From Saccharum officinarum (taxonomy: Eukaryota; Streptophyta; Magnoliopsida; Poales; Poaceae), in NCBI GenBank assembly GCA_020631735.1, contig CM036209.1, positions 2,219,478-2,283,477 of the forward strand: 64,000 nucleotides of DNA. Reading direction: 5' to 3'. The translations under genes were made by a program, and so were the position numbers. How positions within the stretch are numbered: the stretch's first letter is position 1; each line of letters opens with the position of its first letter. Of this stretch, positions 1 through 12,700 are shown in pieces. The notes under the pieces are model-generated. The model saw nothing but the letters and a program-made list of their open reading frames with translations, was not told the DNA's origin and did no database searches.

Positions 1-1
1 A

Positions 2-448
2 TATGCACCTACTTTGAAGATCCCATTGTTCAAGTGCCAATGGGTCAAGGTGACCGGAGGCGGGGTAACAGTAGACAACGAGTATGGAATGACAACAGTA
101 GACCTTAGTAATATTGGGTACAAAGACGAACCATTCGTCCTTGCCAAGGATGTGAATCAGGTGTTCTATGTCAATGATATGTCTACCAAACCAAAAAGAG
201 GGAAAAACGATAATGACTCAACCAAAGAGCCAAAGCGCCACATAGTTCTTTCAGGGAAAAGAGTCATCGTGGGAATTGAGGACAAGTCGGACATGTCAGA
301 AGAATATGAAAAGGATGACCGAATTCCGCCCTTCAAAGTGAACAAAGACCCTAGCATCTTGGTAAATGATGAGGACACTCCATGGTTACGAAGCGATCAT
401 AACCAAGGGACATACGTAAAGAAGAAGTTCACTGCTGTGCCCACTTGA
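2..448 (+). CDS. CACTA transposase (TNP2-like), C-terminal DUF4216 region, partial
   Basis: The reading frame is open from base 2 to the stop at 446-448, giving the last 148 residues of a protein that begins outside the window. It contains the block around FKCQWVK, then DEYGM-like and DEPFVLA and QVFYV motifs, the pattern of the DUF4216 domain at the C terminus of TNP2-type CACTA transposases. TNP2 cuts and joins element ends in the nucleus. The ATG at 14 is an internal methionine, not the start: the frame continues upstream with YAPTLK, as in complete relatives. An acidic and basic mixed tail (about residues 60-148) follows the conserved block. No lesion is visible in this fragment. The catalytic part lies outside the window. 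Confidence 0.85.
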   Translation, partial: YAPTLKIPLFKCQWVKVTGGGVTVDNEYGMTTVDLSNIGYKDEPFVLAKDVNQVFYVNDMSTKPKRGKNDNDSTKEPKRHIVLSGKRVIVGIEDKSDMSEEYEKDDRIPPFKVNKDPSILVNDEDTPWLRSDHNQGTYVKKKFTAVPT

Positions 449-871
449 TGATATAGTGATTTAATATAGTGTGTGTTTGAGATATTATGTAATAATTGTG
501 AATTCAGATGTTTATTATGTCATGTTTCAAATTAAATCAATGTTTGATTTGGTTACTGAGTGATGAAATATTAAAATATTAACGTTAAAATGATGTGAAA
601 ACAAATTTCCTGTCCAAAACCAATAATTTTAATAATTTTAATTAAACAATACATTTTGCATTAACGAAATAATAAATATTAGTTACATTATGTTTCATAA
701 TTCTAACAAAAAATAAAAAAAGTTAGGTTATCGATTTTTCCTATGTGCAATAAACAAAAATAAAATTCATATTTTTAACAAAATAATTTTATGCCTTTTA
801 TTTAATTTACTATGTATTTAATAAAAACTATTGCATTTCTATTGTATTTAACAAGACTATTCCTTAAAACA

Positions 872-958
872 GGCGGGAAACGAAACTGCAGGCCACCTTT
901 ACTCCCGGGTGGGAAGCCCACCCGGGAGTAAAGGTGGGCTGCAGTTTCGTGGCCCGCC
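872..958. repeat. Long hairpin in CACTA internal region
   Basis: An almost perfect inverted repeat with arms of about 40 bp (ggcgggaaacgaaactgcag and its complement about 60 bp further on) around a tiny loop near 918. The core of each arm is the TTTACTCCCGGG / CCCGGGAGTAAA motif that also forms the following array. Confidence 0.8.
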
Positions 959-962
959 AAAA

Positions 963-1170
963 AAAGCCTTTACTCCCGGTGCGTGTTACCAACCGGGAGT
1001 AAAGGTATACCTTTACTCCCGGTTGGTAACACGCACCGGGAGTAAAGGTATACCTTTACTCCCGGTTGGTAACACGCACCGGGAGTAAAGGTACCTTTAC
1101 TCCCGGTTGGTAATACGCACCGGGAGTAAAGGGTTTTTACTCCCGGTTGGTGGCTGGAACCGGGAGTAAT
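963..1170. repeat. Array of CCTTTACTCCCGGT palindromes upstream of internal promoter
   Basis: Four to five consecutive palindromic units of about 50 bp, each with TTTACTCCCGGTTGGTAA followed by its complement ACCGGGAGTAAAGG. They resemble the subterminal repeats near 6376-6600, but with ACTCCC in place of AGTCCC. In En/Spm-type elements such subterminal motifs bind the element's own regulatory protein. Here the array sits inside the element, just before a TATA box, so it may act as an upstream element for the second gene (inference). Confidence 0.75.
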
Positions 1171-1180
1171 TCTCCTCTGC

Positions 1181-1187
1181 TATATAA
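1181..1187 (+). promoter_or_regulatory. TATA box of the second CACTA gene
   Basis: TATATAA lies directly after the palindrome array and about 810 bp before the first ATG of the Ulp1 gene. A GC-rich leader follows. A gctag acceptor-like site sits immediately before the ATG at 1995, suggesting an intron in the leader. Promoter role is inferred from position only. Confidence 0.5.
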
Positions 1188-1345
1188 CCTCCGGCGCCTG
1201 GCAGATCGATCCGCTCGTCTTCTTCCTCGTCGAACACCGCCGCCCTCTTCTCCTCGCACCGCGTCCGTTCGTCTTCCGTGACACCGGCGCCGCCGTCTTC
1301 TTCCTCGTGCGGCCTCCACCGCGCGCGCCCGTGCCCCTCCTCCGC

Positions 1346-1525
1346 GCCCGTGGCTCTCCACCGCGCCTTCCTCCGCGCCCGAGGCCCTCCACCGCGCCCT
1401 CGCCCTCCTCCGCGCCCGAGGCCCTCCACCGCGCCCTCCTCCGCGCCCGAGGCCCTCCACCGCGCCCTCCTCCGCGCCCGAGGCCCTCCACCGCGCCCTC
1501 CTCCACGCCCGAGGCCCTCCACCGA
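1346..1525. repeat. 31-bp GC-rich minisatellite
   Basis: Five to six tandem copies of a 31-bp unit built on ccaccgcgcc and cgcgcccgaggccct. Because 31 is not a multiple of 3, every frame stays open and yields Pro/Arg/Ala-rich artefact reading frames on both strands. It lies in the presumed leader of the Ulp1 gene. Confidence 0.85.
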
Positions 1526-1994
1526 GGACATAGATCAATGTTTGTTAACGAAATTTTATCCAAATATATTCATGTAGGGTTTTTTTTGAAGGATTTGTTG
1601 TAGGATATATAATGGTCAAATAGGAACTCAATTTTGATACCCAGTTTGTAAACTAAGCGTTTTTTAGTTTATCAAAAATATCACATGTTTCTTCATTTGT
1701 GAACTTTGAATATACAGATATAATATATTAATGTTGCTAAAGTAATATGAGCATTACATATTTTTTTCCGGGAAGACTATCTTCAAACTTTATATCATAG
1801 CATCAGAGATCGCCTGTAGAAGAAGAAAATAAATTCTTATCATTTCGGAAATAGTAATGGCTATATGAGCAATAAGACACATATACTTACATTTCATAAT
1901 GACTTATACTTATATTATTAACATAGACTTTTCTCATATGATGAATGACTACATGGTTGACGTACTATATATTGGTTTTGTTTTTTGAAGCTAG

Positions 1995-4900
1995 ATGGCC
2001 GACCCGAGAAATATGGATGAGGAGGAGTTGATGATGAATTTGATCAACACTGGCACTCAAGTTGCCGGCGATGATGGTGCTAAAAATAACGTGCAAGAGG
2101 ATGTAGATGACGGGAGTCAGTACTTAGCTCTTGAACAAAATGAGCAACAACATATTGGCCAAGTATATATTTTTTATTATTAGCTATATATATATATTAT
2201 CATATGTCTTATGTGTGCTCATGACATTAAAAATAATGTTTATGTTTTGTAGCCCTCTGGATCGACATCAACAACTACAACGAAGAGTAAAAATGTTCGA
2301 GGTCCCAAAAAGCCATTGGAGGGTCGCTTCATCATCTCGGAGTTCAATGTGGATACAGGAGAACCGGGGGGGCCGAATAAAATGAAATTTGTGCACCACT
2401 GTGGTTACCTTGTACGGGACCGGCTCCCGATTAGTACCCGTGAATGGAAGAAGAAGACCAATGCTCCTCATATCAGTTTTGTCTCCGATCGTGACAAGGC
2501 GTTAATTTGGAATGATGTCTTGGTACATTTCACGCTCCAAACAGATGATTATGATGATATAATAGATGGTGATGAATTGAAGGAGCGAGTTAGGGATTGG
2601 GCAATGAAGAAGATGGCCACCCAGTTTCAGACTTGGAAGAAACACCTATACACGACGTATGTCAAGAAGAACATAGCACCAGATTTTACTGTCCCAGGCC
2701 CGATCTCAAAGCAGAGGCCCTATTGGGATGAGTTTGTACAGTACAAGACTTCGGAAGAGGGTGTGAGTCGAGTGATAAAGAACCAACGTAATGCCCAACA
2801 GAAGACATACCACCATACCTTGGGATCAGGTGGCTACCCGACTGCCATTAAGAAGTGGAACAAAATGGAAGCAGACCTTCTTGCCAAGGGTATCAGACCA
2901 GAATCACTCGAGTGGGGAGAACGTGCAAAGAATTGGTTTTTCGCTCATGGGGGAACACTAGACCAGGAGACAGGGAAGTGCGTTTATGGCGCAAGACTGC
3001 AAGAAGCAGCAGAAAGATTGTTTTATGCTCAGAGAGCTACTGCTAGTGGTGCGTTCAGGCCCAACAGAGATAAGGATGAGCTGACATACGCCATCGGGAC
3101 TATTGAACATGGTGGCCGAACTAGAGGCAAAGGAAGTGTCTCGTGGGAGCATGGATTCCCTCAGGACAGACCTTCCTACAGAAGTCGCCAGAGAAAGAAG
3201 GAAGAAGAGGCACAACGGCTCCAGAGGTTGGAGGAAGCGGTGCGTGAAGCACAGGAGCGGGAAAAAAACCTTGAAGCGAGAATGCAGGAGGAAATCAAAA
3301 GGCAAGTGCAAATAGCAGTGAGTGCAAGCAAGCAGGCATCAGAGCCAGGAATCAACATTAGCCAATCTGTTCAGTTGAAAAGCAGCTGCGCTTCCACGGA
3401 GATACCAAATCAAGGGGACACAGGACTGCACTTCCCTGTGGATGACGTCACTGAACCTTGTACAACGTGTGAGCTACACATTCCGAAGGAGAATTCCACA
3501 ATCAAGGTGGCTATCGGTCTTGTTAATCCTATCGACCGAACCAAGACACCAAGGATTCATGGGAATATAATCCAAGAAGGATATGCCACCATCTCGGTAG
3601 ATAAAGCTGAAAAAGGTTTTAGTGATTTGCCTCTTGATATTCCTGGAGGTGATGGTGAGAAGACTCTAGGAGAAGCGGAGAAGACATTCATTCTATGGCG
3701 CAAGCGCTACATCATCATTCCAGGGATGTCGGCTCCACCTCCTCCTGAACTACCTCACCATAGGTACGTGCGGATGAAAACACTACATCATTAATTTGTA
3801 TTGGCTTAAATAATTAACAATCTGCTCATAATAATATGTCATTCCTTTTTTTGTAGCAGATCCTCCCCCAACCTAAATCCAATTGTTCAATCGCCAGATC
3901 ATCATAGTGCTCTGTACGATGACATTATGTTGGAAGACGAGGCTGCATCCACACCCTCTACAAGGAGGTCTCCAACGCCGCAGCCGCCACCTCCAAGGAG
4001 GTCTCCAACGCCGCTGCCAACACCTCCAAGGAGGTCTCCAACGCCTCCCCCGCCCCCGCCTACCAAGAAGCCTAGCAAGAGGCCAGCCCCTCAAACGAAG
4101 AACCAGTCCCCGCCTGCAAAGAAAGCCACCGTGAAACCAAGGGCTATTCCCAAAATAATATCTGAAGAGAAGGAAGAAGGAACTGATGCATATAAAAAAG
4201 ACATGTCTAGATTCTATGACAAACTTAAAATGAATCAAGAAGCAAGGAGAAACCCAGAGAAACCGTACTTCTTCGTAGCTCCGGATATTTTAAGAAAAAA
4301 GGTGACTTCTTACCAGCATCAACAGCGGGAATCTCGTAAGCCGTCCAAATCAACGTTATCAGACTATGACCGCACTCTCACCAAGTCAATTGAGGCGGCA
4401 CAGAAAAAGAAGCGGGCAGGGAAAGGAGTTGCCCAACTCGGACAACAAGCGCACCAATCAATCCCCCCGCTAGTTGTTGGTAATGAATATGGTTCGAATT
4501 TAGGATTAATGCATCAGGCAAACATACCTCCGGATGTCGATTTGGATCACCTTGGTGAATTTCTTGATGAGACTGGTCTCGACCTTTACCAGATGTTTGG
4601 TGATGGAAACATTGAGAGTGCGGCGGAGGTTGATATTTGGAAGAAAAAATTTGTACTAGGCCAGAGTCTATACAACCCTCAAGCCTTATCTGATCTGGGG
4701 ACGCAAATGTACCTGCTAAACAAGTGGTACATGCAGGCGTCTACCAGTGGAGACATCTGCGTTGGTGTCAGAATTAGAGACGAACATTGGTTTCGTGGCG
4801 ATGATGTTATGTATGTTGACTTTGCAGAATTTCATCAACTATGCCACCTGACATCTCTGGACAAAGTTATCATTAGCTGCTATTGCCTGTAAGTAATAAT

Positions 4901-5978
4901 TCTTTCGATCTATTATTAAACTCATCATATGTGTGTATATGCATATAAATTATCCTAACAAGTACTATATATATGCAGATTTACAATGACAGAGCTCAGA
5001 AAGGAAGGATGCAATGAAATTGGTTTTGTTGATCCCCATATAGTATTCAAAGACCCAATTACTCCAATGACTAATTGGAAGTCTGAGTCAGAGAGTAACC
5101 TCATGAACTTCTTAGTGAACCAACGCCACAAGAAGGATATACTCTTTCCCTATAACTTCAAGTGAGTGTTAATCATGTCGATCATAGCCTTAATGGCTCA
5201 TATGTTGATTCTAGTTAATTAATGAGTGTTATGCGTTATATCCTATAAACATATGCAGCAATCACTGGATATTGATGGACATCGATCTGGTGAAAAGTCA
5301 CTTGATAATCTATGACTCGATGAGAAAACCACAACAAGACTACCAAGATATGATAGATATTATCCAGAGGTAATTTCGGGATCTCTAGCAACTATATATA
5401 CACACAAACATGATGATTAACTATATCTAATGATGTGGCAAATTTTTTATTGGGCAGTGTTTGGAAAACCTTTATTGAGAAGCAACACATGGAAAAATGC
5501 AAAGCGCCACTGAATGTAATCCCATTGAAAGTAAGTCCCCTGAATCGCATCATCTTTATTAATTAAACATATAGCTTTCACCGGATCACCAGATTGGATG
5601 ACAAATCTTTTTCTCGTAAAGTGGTGTCTGAGGCAGGAACAGGGGAACAACTACTGTGGTTACTATGTTTGCAAGTTTATCAAGGTGGTCTCCCAAAGAA
5701 CTCCTACAGAGAGACTCAAAGTACGTTAAAAATACACTATATATTCATTTAATTATTATTATTGATTGTGTTACTATGTCTTTATATATATATGTACATA
5801 TATTAATTTATTTTCCTTTAATTCAAACCTGTAGACTCGATGGTTGGAGGAAAAGGTCATACGGCAAGACCAAATCAAAGCAATTCAAGAGTCTATAGCC
5901 GGATTTTTTAATGAGCAGGTCATCGATTCCAAGGGCGAGTTCTACTTCGACCCAACACTGCCATTGAAGCCAAGCTAG
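1995..5978 (+). CDS. CACTA second gene: Ulp1-like (C48) cysteine protease with DUF8039-like region, eight exons
   Basis: Exons at 1995-2162, 2253-3763, 3857-4888, 4979-5161, 5259-5369, 5458-5530, 5622-5720 and 5835-5978 join into one unbroken 1106-residue frame with GT-AG borders throughout. In order I see an acidic start; a conserved region (about 80-330) with YWDEF and LGSGGY blocks typical of plant En/Spm-associated proteins; a charged coiled coil (about 365-410); a DUF8039-like block (about 460-555, with CELHIP and LDIPG); a Pro-rich SPTP repeat (about 585-640); then a Ulp1/SENP-type protease domain. Catalytic residues are His967 (NHWIL), Asp984 (IYDS) and Cys1038 (NNYCGYYVC). The family cleaves SUMO-like substrates; its job in CACTA elements is not known. 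The exon 3 acceptor is a tandem TAGCAG, so two isoforms differing by one residue are possible. No stop or frameshift is visible. Confidence 0.8.
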
Positions 5979-6102
5979 AGGATGAGAAGAAACTCGTTAT
6001 GTCACAACAACTATAATGCAATCTTTTGTAATATATGCACATGAAATAATATAATGTAAAATACACATATGCATGCATGCATGTAAATATATATATGATG
6101 CA

Positions 6103-6223
<121 letters not shown>

Positions 6224-6375
6224 CTATGCTTGAATTGTGTGATTTAATACGTTCATTGTGCTTGAACCGAAACATACTATATGCGCGTATAAATGTATAA
6301 TTAGCAGCGTACAATACGACTTCGAAAACCTATTTTGAAAAGAAAACAAAAAAATGAAAAGAAAAGAAAAAAAAA

Positions 6376-6613
6376 CCTTTAGTCCCGGTTCGTATTACCA
6401 ACCGGGACTAAAGGTGCTGGCCATCGTGGCATGTCAGGAGGCACATTTAGTCCCGGTTGGTGTTACCCACCGGGACTAAAGGTCCTCCTTTAGTCCCGGT
6501 TCCTCACCCGGGACTAAAGGACCCCCCTTTAGTCCCGGATGCTTGCTCCCGGGTGGGGAACCGGGACTAGAGGGGGTTCCCCACCGGGAGTAAAGCCCGT
6601 CTCTGTACTAGTG
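6376..6613. repeat. CACTA right subterminal repeats and terminal inverted repeat
   Basis: Several inverted pairs of TTTAGTCCCGGT and ACCGGGACTAAAGG, ending in a terminal repeat that reads CACTAGTACAG from the end inwards (6613 leftwards). This defines the element boundary. Confidence 0.9.
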
Positions 6614-6738
6614 GTTGATCTATAGAAATCAATTGCAAGCCGGTGTAGTTTTGCAATCCTTGTCTAACTGACACTAATAAATACAAGCAGGTCTTCATTT
6701 ACAGGGTGCAGTGTAGCCTGAGTGCCCTATATACATAC

Positions 6739-9700
6739 CTCAGAGTTGATGAGTTGGCATTGATCTCTCTCACGGCGGAAGAGATAAAGACACCTTTTGT
6801 CTAGACTGTCTCTGGCAATGACAGTGCCATACACATTGATAGGGAAGCCAACATCCGAGGAGCTTATTCTCACAGAGAAGATGTTTATTCCCTCACACAG
6901 CTCATAGTCGTCCTTATTTTTGTAGACAGCATTAGTAAATCTCATCGGACCAAGGGGCGCTGTGGTGTGAAAAATAAAATAAGAGACTCAAGATAGATAG
7001 GTTCTCCACAAATGAGATTGAAACTAACAGTTCAAGATACAGATAGTATAAATGGTGAAGTAAACTGCACTTGCCAATTCAAGAGACAGAAACTCGGACA
7101 GTGATGACCTCTGCTCGAATAGACAAACAAAATATTTGAAAGCTTGCCGTGATCCGGTGTAGTGTCGTCGGTGCGGTGCCGTTGGGCACATGGAGCGTTC
7201 CTGTAGGATGCCTCGCTGCGACACCCCCTGGCCTGCCCGCCACCCGGCCCGGCCATCGCCCTCTCCCACCTCGGTCCTGGCCGCTCCTGGCTCTGGCCCG
7301 CCACCGCCCACCCCCGCTTCCACCACCCCTGCTGCCACCAGCGCCTTCCATCCCTACTACGTCCTATCCCCCACAACTATCCAACAAGCCTCGCCCACAG
7401 CCGCCGCTAGGGCCTCTGTGGTGGCCGGGCGCCTGGTCTTCTCCCCGTCGCCCACCCGCTCCCTGGAGGTGCACTGCGTGGGCTCACCGTCCCGCCCTGT
7501 CCAGGCGGCGGATGTTGAGGTGCCGACTGATGACCGTGCTCCCTCGTCCCCGGCCCCAGCTCGGCATGTTGCGGCCCTGCCTCCTGCGGCTGGCGGCATG
7601 GACGACATTGATGAGTACTCCCTGGGGGAATGACTCGCTGGACGACGACACCGACGTGGAGGAGGTGGACTCCTACGGCTCGCCGTTCTATGAGGCGTCC
7701 CCTGACGACTCCGAGGACGCCGACCGCGACATCCTCTGGATGCCAGAGGGAGACATGGAGCGCGCCGGCCGGACCGCCTACGCGCTCATCAGCGAGGAAG
7801 GATGGCCCTATTTTCTCCCCGGCCCCGTTCATTTATGCTGCCATCTTTTCTGTTGCTCCCAGGACTGGATTTCGCATGTTTCCTTCTTCCAGGGGCCACA
7901 TGATGGTTCGCTTCGACTCGGTGGCTGAGAGCGACTTCATCGTCGACATGAGTCCCATTGCTCACGGCGGGGCTCAACTCTCGCTGGAGCGGTCCGAGGA
8001 GTCCCCGTACCGCTCCGTCCTCCATCAGCCATGGCTCGCCGCGATCTCAGCGACCAATTTCCAGGACGAACACTGGACGCTGACGGGGATCCCCACCGCG
8101 TTCCGGAGGATCGGGACGGTGGTGGAGATCGACCCGGCCTGTCTGGAGGGTGACTACTCCTCGCTCCGCGTCGTGGTGGCAAGGAAGACGGCGTCAGGGA
8201 TCCCGGACGAGGAGTTCGTGGGGAACCCAGCGTTTGGGCCCGGGTCGAGCAGGTGGATGGGCTGGGCCGTCTCCATCCCTTTTTTTTCCCCGTCCCCCTG
8301 GCCCAGGCAATGTGGGGCTGGGAATGGGATGGGCTGGTCCGCTCGGGCTGGTCCTCCACGGGAGCATCGTGGGCCAGCCTGGCCATGGCTGGGGTGGGCC
8401 GGGCTACGTAACCGGCTTCCCCTACTACTTCTATCAGCTGCTCTCGCCCGTTCCTCACCCCGCTCTCAGACTTACCCGCAGTGGATACTCTAAAAGACTA
8501 TACTCTAAAGCTTTAGAGTATGAATATAGAGTAAAAACTGCTGCACTGGATACTCTAAAACGATACTCTATCCTTTCTCATACTCTATATTTAGAGTAGT
8601 ACTGTGCTTACTCTATACTCTGTATGGCGGACCCCGCTAGCTAAACAAAGGAAAAAAATGTTATAACTCACAAACCAAAAATCCAAATTAAATTTCGATT
8701 GCACCATTAAATTCGTCTCAATAAATTATTCAAAACTAGACCACACATGGATATATTTAGATAAAGTGACAAGTCGGTCCCACAGTGAATAGAGTGGATA
8801 GAGGATGATATAGAGGATGGATAGGTGCGGGAGAATTAAGTATAGAGGAGAGAATCTTACTGACTAGGACGTATAGAGGATGATATAGAGGATAGATGAG
8901 TGCGGGTAGTCTTATCCACCTCATCTGGTCACTCCTCTCCCTAGCCGCCGCCGCCAGCAGCTCCTCCGACCCCACGCCTGCTCCGCCGCCCACCTCCTCT
9001 CCCATCCTCGCCCTCCCGTGGTATGAGGATGACTCCCCACCTGCCCCACCCAACACTCCGGCCGCCTCCCCCACCCGCTCCGTGGAGGCCTCCGCCCAAA
9101 CCTTCCAGGCGCGGCCGTCGCCCCTAGGCCTTGGTCGTCCCGTCTTGCTGAGAAGGAGGACGGCTCCTTTGTTCCTATGGCGGCCAAGGCCATGCAGCGC
9201 AAGGCGCTCAGGGAGAGCCTTGTGGCTTGCTCGGCGGTGCTCAAGAAGCAGATCAAGGGAGGGCCGCCAGATCCTCAAGAGGAAGGACGCTTTGGGGGCA
9301 CTAGATCTCGGCAGGCTCGCCAGGGCTGCCGGCCTCTCCTGCGCCAACCGCAAGGCGGTCGTGGTGGCTGCTGCTGCTTCAGCCGTCGCCCCATGAGGAG
9401 ACCTGCCTTGGACCGGCGCCTTCCTAGGTGCCATCGTTATCTGAAGCGCATCCCCTGTAGTTCTTCCTGTAGCTTGTGTTTAGAGGTAGCCGGGCGCCTG
9501 TCTGTGTGTCTTCACCCCGTTCGGTCTTGGCTGTGAAGGTGACTACCTTGTGTGTTGTAGTTTCAATTTGCTTTGTTTCTGCTTCTCTTGTTTCCCCATT
9601 GTACCTCTAAGTAGTTTGTGCCCTTGTTCAAGATGAATCAAAATTGTATGCGCTTCACTTACTCTGTGCTTTCCTGGAATGTCCGCGGCCTCGGCCAAAC

Positions 9701-12700
9701 TGAGAAATGTGATACTGTCCGTGACACTCTCTCGGTTTCGCGCCCTCATGTAGCTTGCCTCCAAGAGTCCAAGCTAGACTCCTTAACCCACACAAAGAGT
9801 CGCTCTTTCCTCCCCTCTTTCTTGAGTGAGTTCATTGCCATTCCTGCTGCTGGTTCCCGCGGTGGAATTATCACCGCTTGGAACCCAGCAGTCCTCTCTG
9901 CAGGGCCGCCCACCACTGGCGAGTGGCGATTACTCCCTCACCATCCCTTTTTCTTCCACCACCTCTGATTACACGTTCTGTATGACCAATGTGTATGCCC
10001 CTTCCAACCATGACGAAACTGAAGCTTTTCTTTCCGAACTCAGGGCTATCCAACCAGCCCTGGATGGCCATTGGTGACTATAACCTAACACGATCCCCTG
10101 CTGACAAGAACAATGCGAACTTTAACTGGTCTCTTGCCAATAGTTTCAATGGCCTCATCGGCGATCTTGCCCTCATCGAATTACCTCTGCTGGATAGACT
10201 GTAAACCTGGAGTAACAAACGCGACTCCCCTACTCTGGTTCGCCTGGACAGGAGTAGTTTCATTAATCTTGAATTTTGCTCCCTGTTCCCCAATTGCTCC
10301 CTCTCTTCCTGGCTAGGTACCACGTCTGACCACAACCCTCTACTGGTCACCATCCCCACTTCTCTCCCTAAAACCCACCTCTTCAGGTTTGAGAACGCTT
10401 GGCTGAAAAATCCTAATTTTCTTCCTGAGGTCCTTCCTGCCTGGTTGGATTGTTGGTTGGGTGCCGCTGATGCCGCCGGTGGCCTTGTTGCTCGGATCAA
10501 GGCAGTCCGTCATGCTGCAAAGCTGTGGGCACGCAGACACCACACACCCCCCGCTGTTTACCATAACTGTTCCTTCATAATCCTAATGTTTGATATGTTC
10601 GAAGAGTGGAGGTGTCTTTCTGCAGGAGAGCGTCGCCTTCGACAGCTATGCCGGGAACGCCTCACGTTGTTCATCAATCAGCGTGCGGCATACTGGAAAC
10701 AGAGGGGCAAATTCCGCGCCCTCGTGGAGGGAGATGCTAATACCAAGTTCTTCCAGACAAGGGCGACAACAAGGGCACGTCACAGTAAAATGCACCACCT
10801 GGAGGTGGAGGGGGGCAGGGGGCGACGCTGGTTGCTCATGGTGACAAGACGACGGCGCTGACAGCCTACTACACCAACATATTGGGGCGCACGGTCGCTC
10901 CCTCATGGGGCTTTGACCTGCAGCTTCTCTACAGCGAGTCCGTACGGGCTCAGGCTGAGCCGCTGATAGCACCCTTCTCGGATGCTGAAGCAAAGCAGGC
11001 CATCCGCAGCATGAATGCTGCAAGCGCCCCGGGGCCCGATGGCCTGGGTCCAAGCTTCTACGCCGCGACCTGGGACACAACCAAGACGGCTGTGATGGAG
11101 TTCCTCCATGCCTTCCACTCTGGAACGCTGGACCTGGAACGCATCAACCGCGCGGTTATTGTGCTCATCCCCAAGACAACACCTGCAGTCACCCCCAACG
11201 CCTTCCGCCCGGTATCGTTGCAAAACTGTCCTGTTAAAATACTGATGAAAATTCTTACGACAAGATTGCAGCAGCAGATACCCAAGTTGATTGATGCAGG
11301 CCAGACATGGTTCATCAAAGGGCGTTCAATCTCTGAAAACTTTGTATATGCAACAGAATTGGTCCAGTGCTGTTATAAGCAGAAAGCACCGACGCTGGTC
11401 ATCAAACTTGACTTTGCAAAGGCGTTTGATTCGGTTAATTGGGACAGTCTGGACTCAGTCCTTCAGGCGCGAGGCTTCCCTGTGCTATGGAGACAATGGA
11501 TGAAGCATCTGCTGGTGAGCTCCCGCTTGGCGGTCATGGTTAATGGTATACCAGGTGTCAGGGCGATGCTTTGTCCCCCTATCTGTTCCTACTGGTGGCA
11601 GATCTCCTTCAGAAACTGGTTAAGGCGGACGATGGCATCAGACACCCGCTGATGGATGGACCCTGTCCAGTTTTGCAATACGCAGATGACACCATCATTC
11701 TGATCCGAGGAGTACAAGAAGATGCAGCAAGGCTGAAGCAAACACTTGAATTATTTGCAGCGGCAACTGGGCTAGTGATAAACTTCAGCAAAAGCACTGT
11801 CACGCCTATGCATGTACATAGGGATGACTTCCAGGACATGCTACAGACCCTTCAATGTCGAGAAGGTGAGTTCTCACAAGTCTATCTTGGATTGCCACTG
11901 TCAAATGTTAAGCTGCGGTTATCTGCTTTTGCTCCTCTCGTCGCCAAGGCTGATCGGTATTTGGCCGGATGGAAGGCCACACTGCTGAGCAAAGCTGGGA
12001 GGGTTGTCCTGATCAACTCGGTGCTTGATGGCCTACCGACATATGCTATGGGGGCCCTGATGCTACCACCAGGTGTGCGAGAAGCACTGGACGCCAGACG
12101 CCGGGCATTCCTTTGGGCGGCTTCGGACAAAGTCAGCGGTGCAAAATGCTTGGTCTCCTGGGAACAAGTCTGCCGTGCCAAGGAAGAAGGAGGGCTGGGG
12201 ATTAAGAGACTTGACACGCAAAATGCATGCTTCTGCACAAACTAATACACCGACTCCACCACTCGGACGGATCAGCATGGGCAACTTGGACCAAGACACA
12301 GATAAATCTGGACACTCTGCAGGGAGGGCTAGCCGGTACGCATTGGGACACGCTGCGAGATCTACTGCCTGCTTACCGCAAGATCACAAGGGTGAACGTT
12401 GGGGATGGCCGGAGCACAGCCTTCTGGTATGATGTCTGGCTGGGGGAGCTACCTTTGGCGGAATGTTTTCCGGCCCTACACAGCCATTTTGCTGGTCATG
12501 AGTCCTCAGTCTGTGATGTGCTGTCACTTGTCAGCGCCGATGACTTCGCAGCTCCAACGTCGCTTAAGCCGGCAGGCAAGTGAGCAGCCGAGGGGCCTTG
12601 AAATCATGTTGCAGGACGTCTCTCGGACCGATGCAAGTGACGACAGGTCTTGCTTCCTTGCTGACAGTAACCAACGCCTGATGGCCGGAATGATCTACAG

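Noticed and set aside
1097..1603. Several overlapping Arg/Ala/Pro-rich open frames on both strands
   Set aside because: They are produced by the 31-bp GC minisatellite and have no start context or family similarity.
8260..8465. A separate GC-rich insertion in LINE ORF1 (GGGCTGG-rich stretch)
   Set aside because: It departs from the expected ORF1 pattern, but I found no inverted ends or target duplication to define an element.
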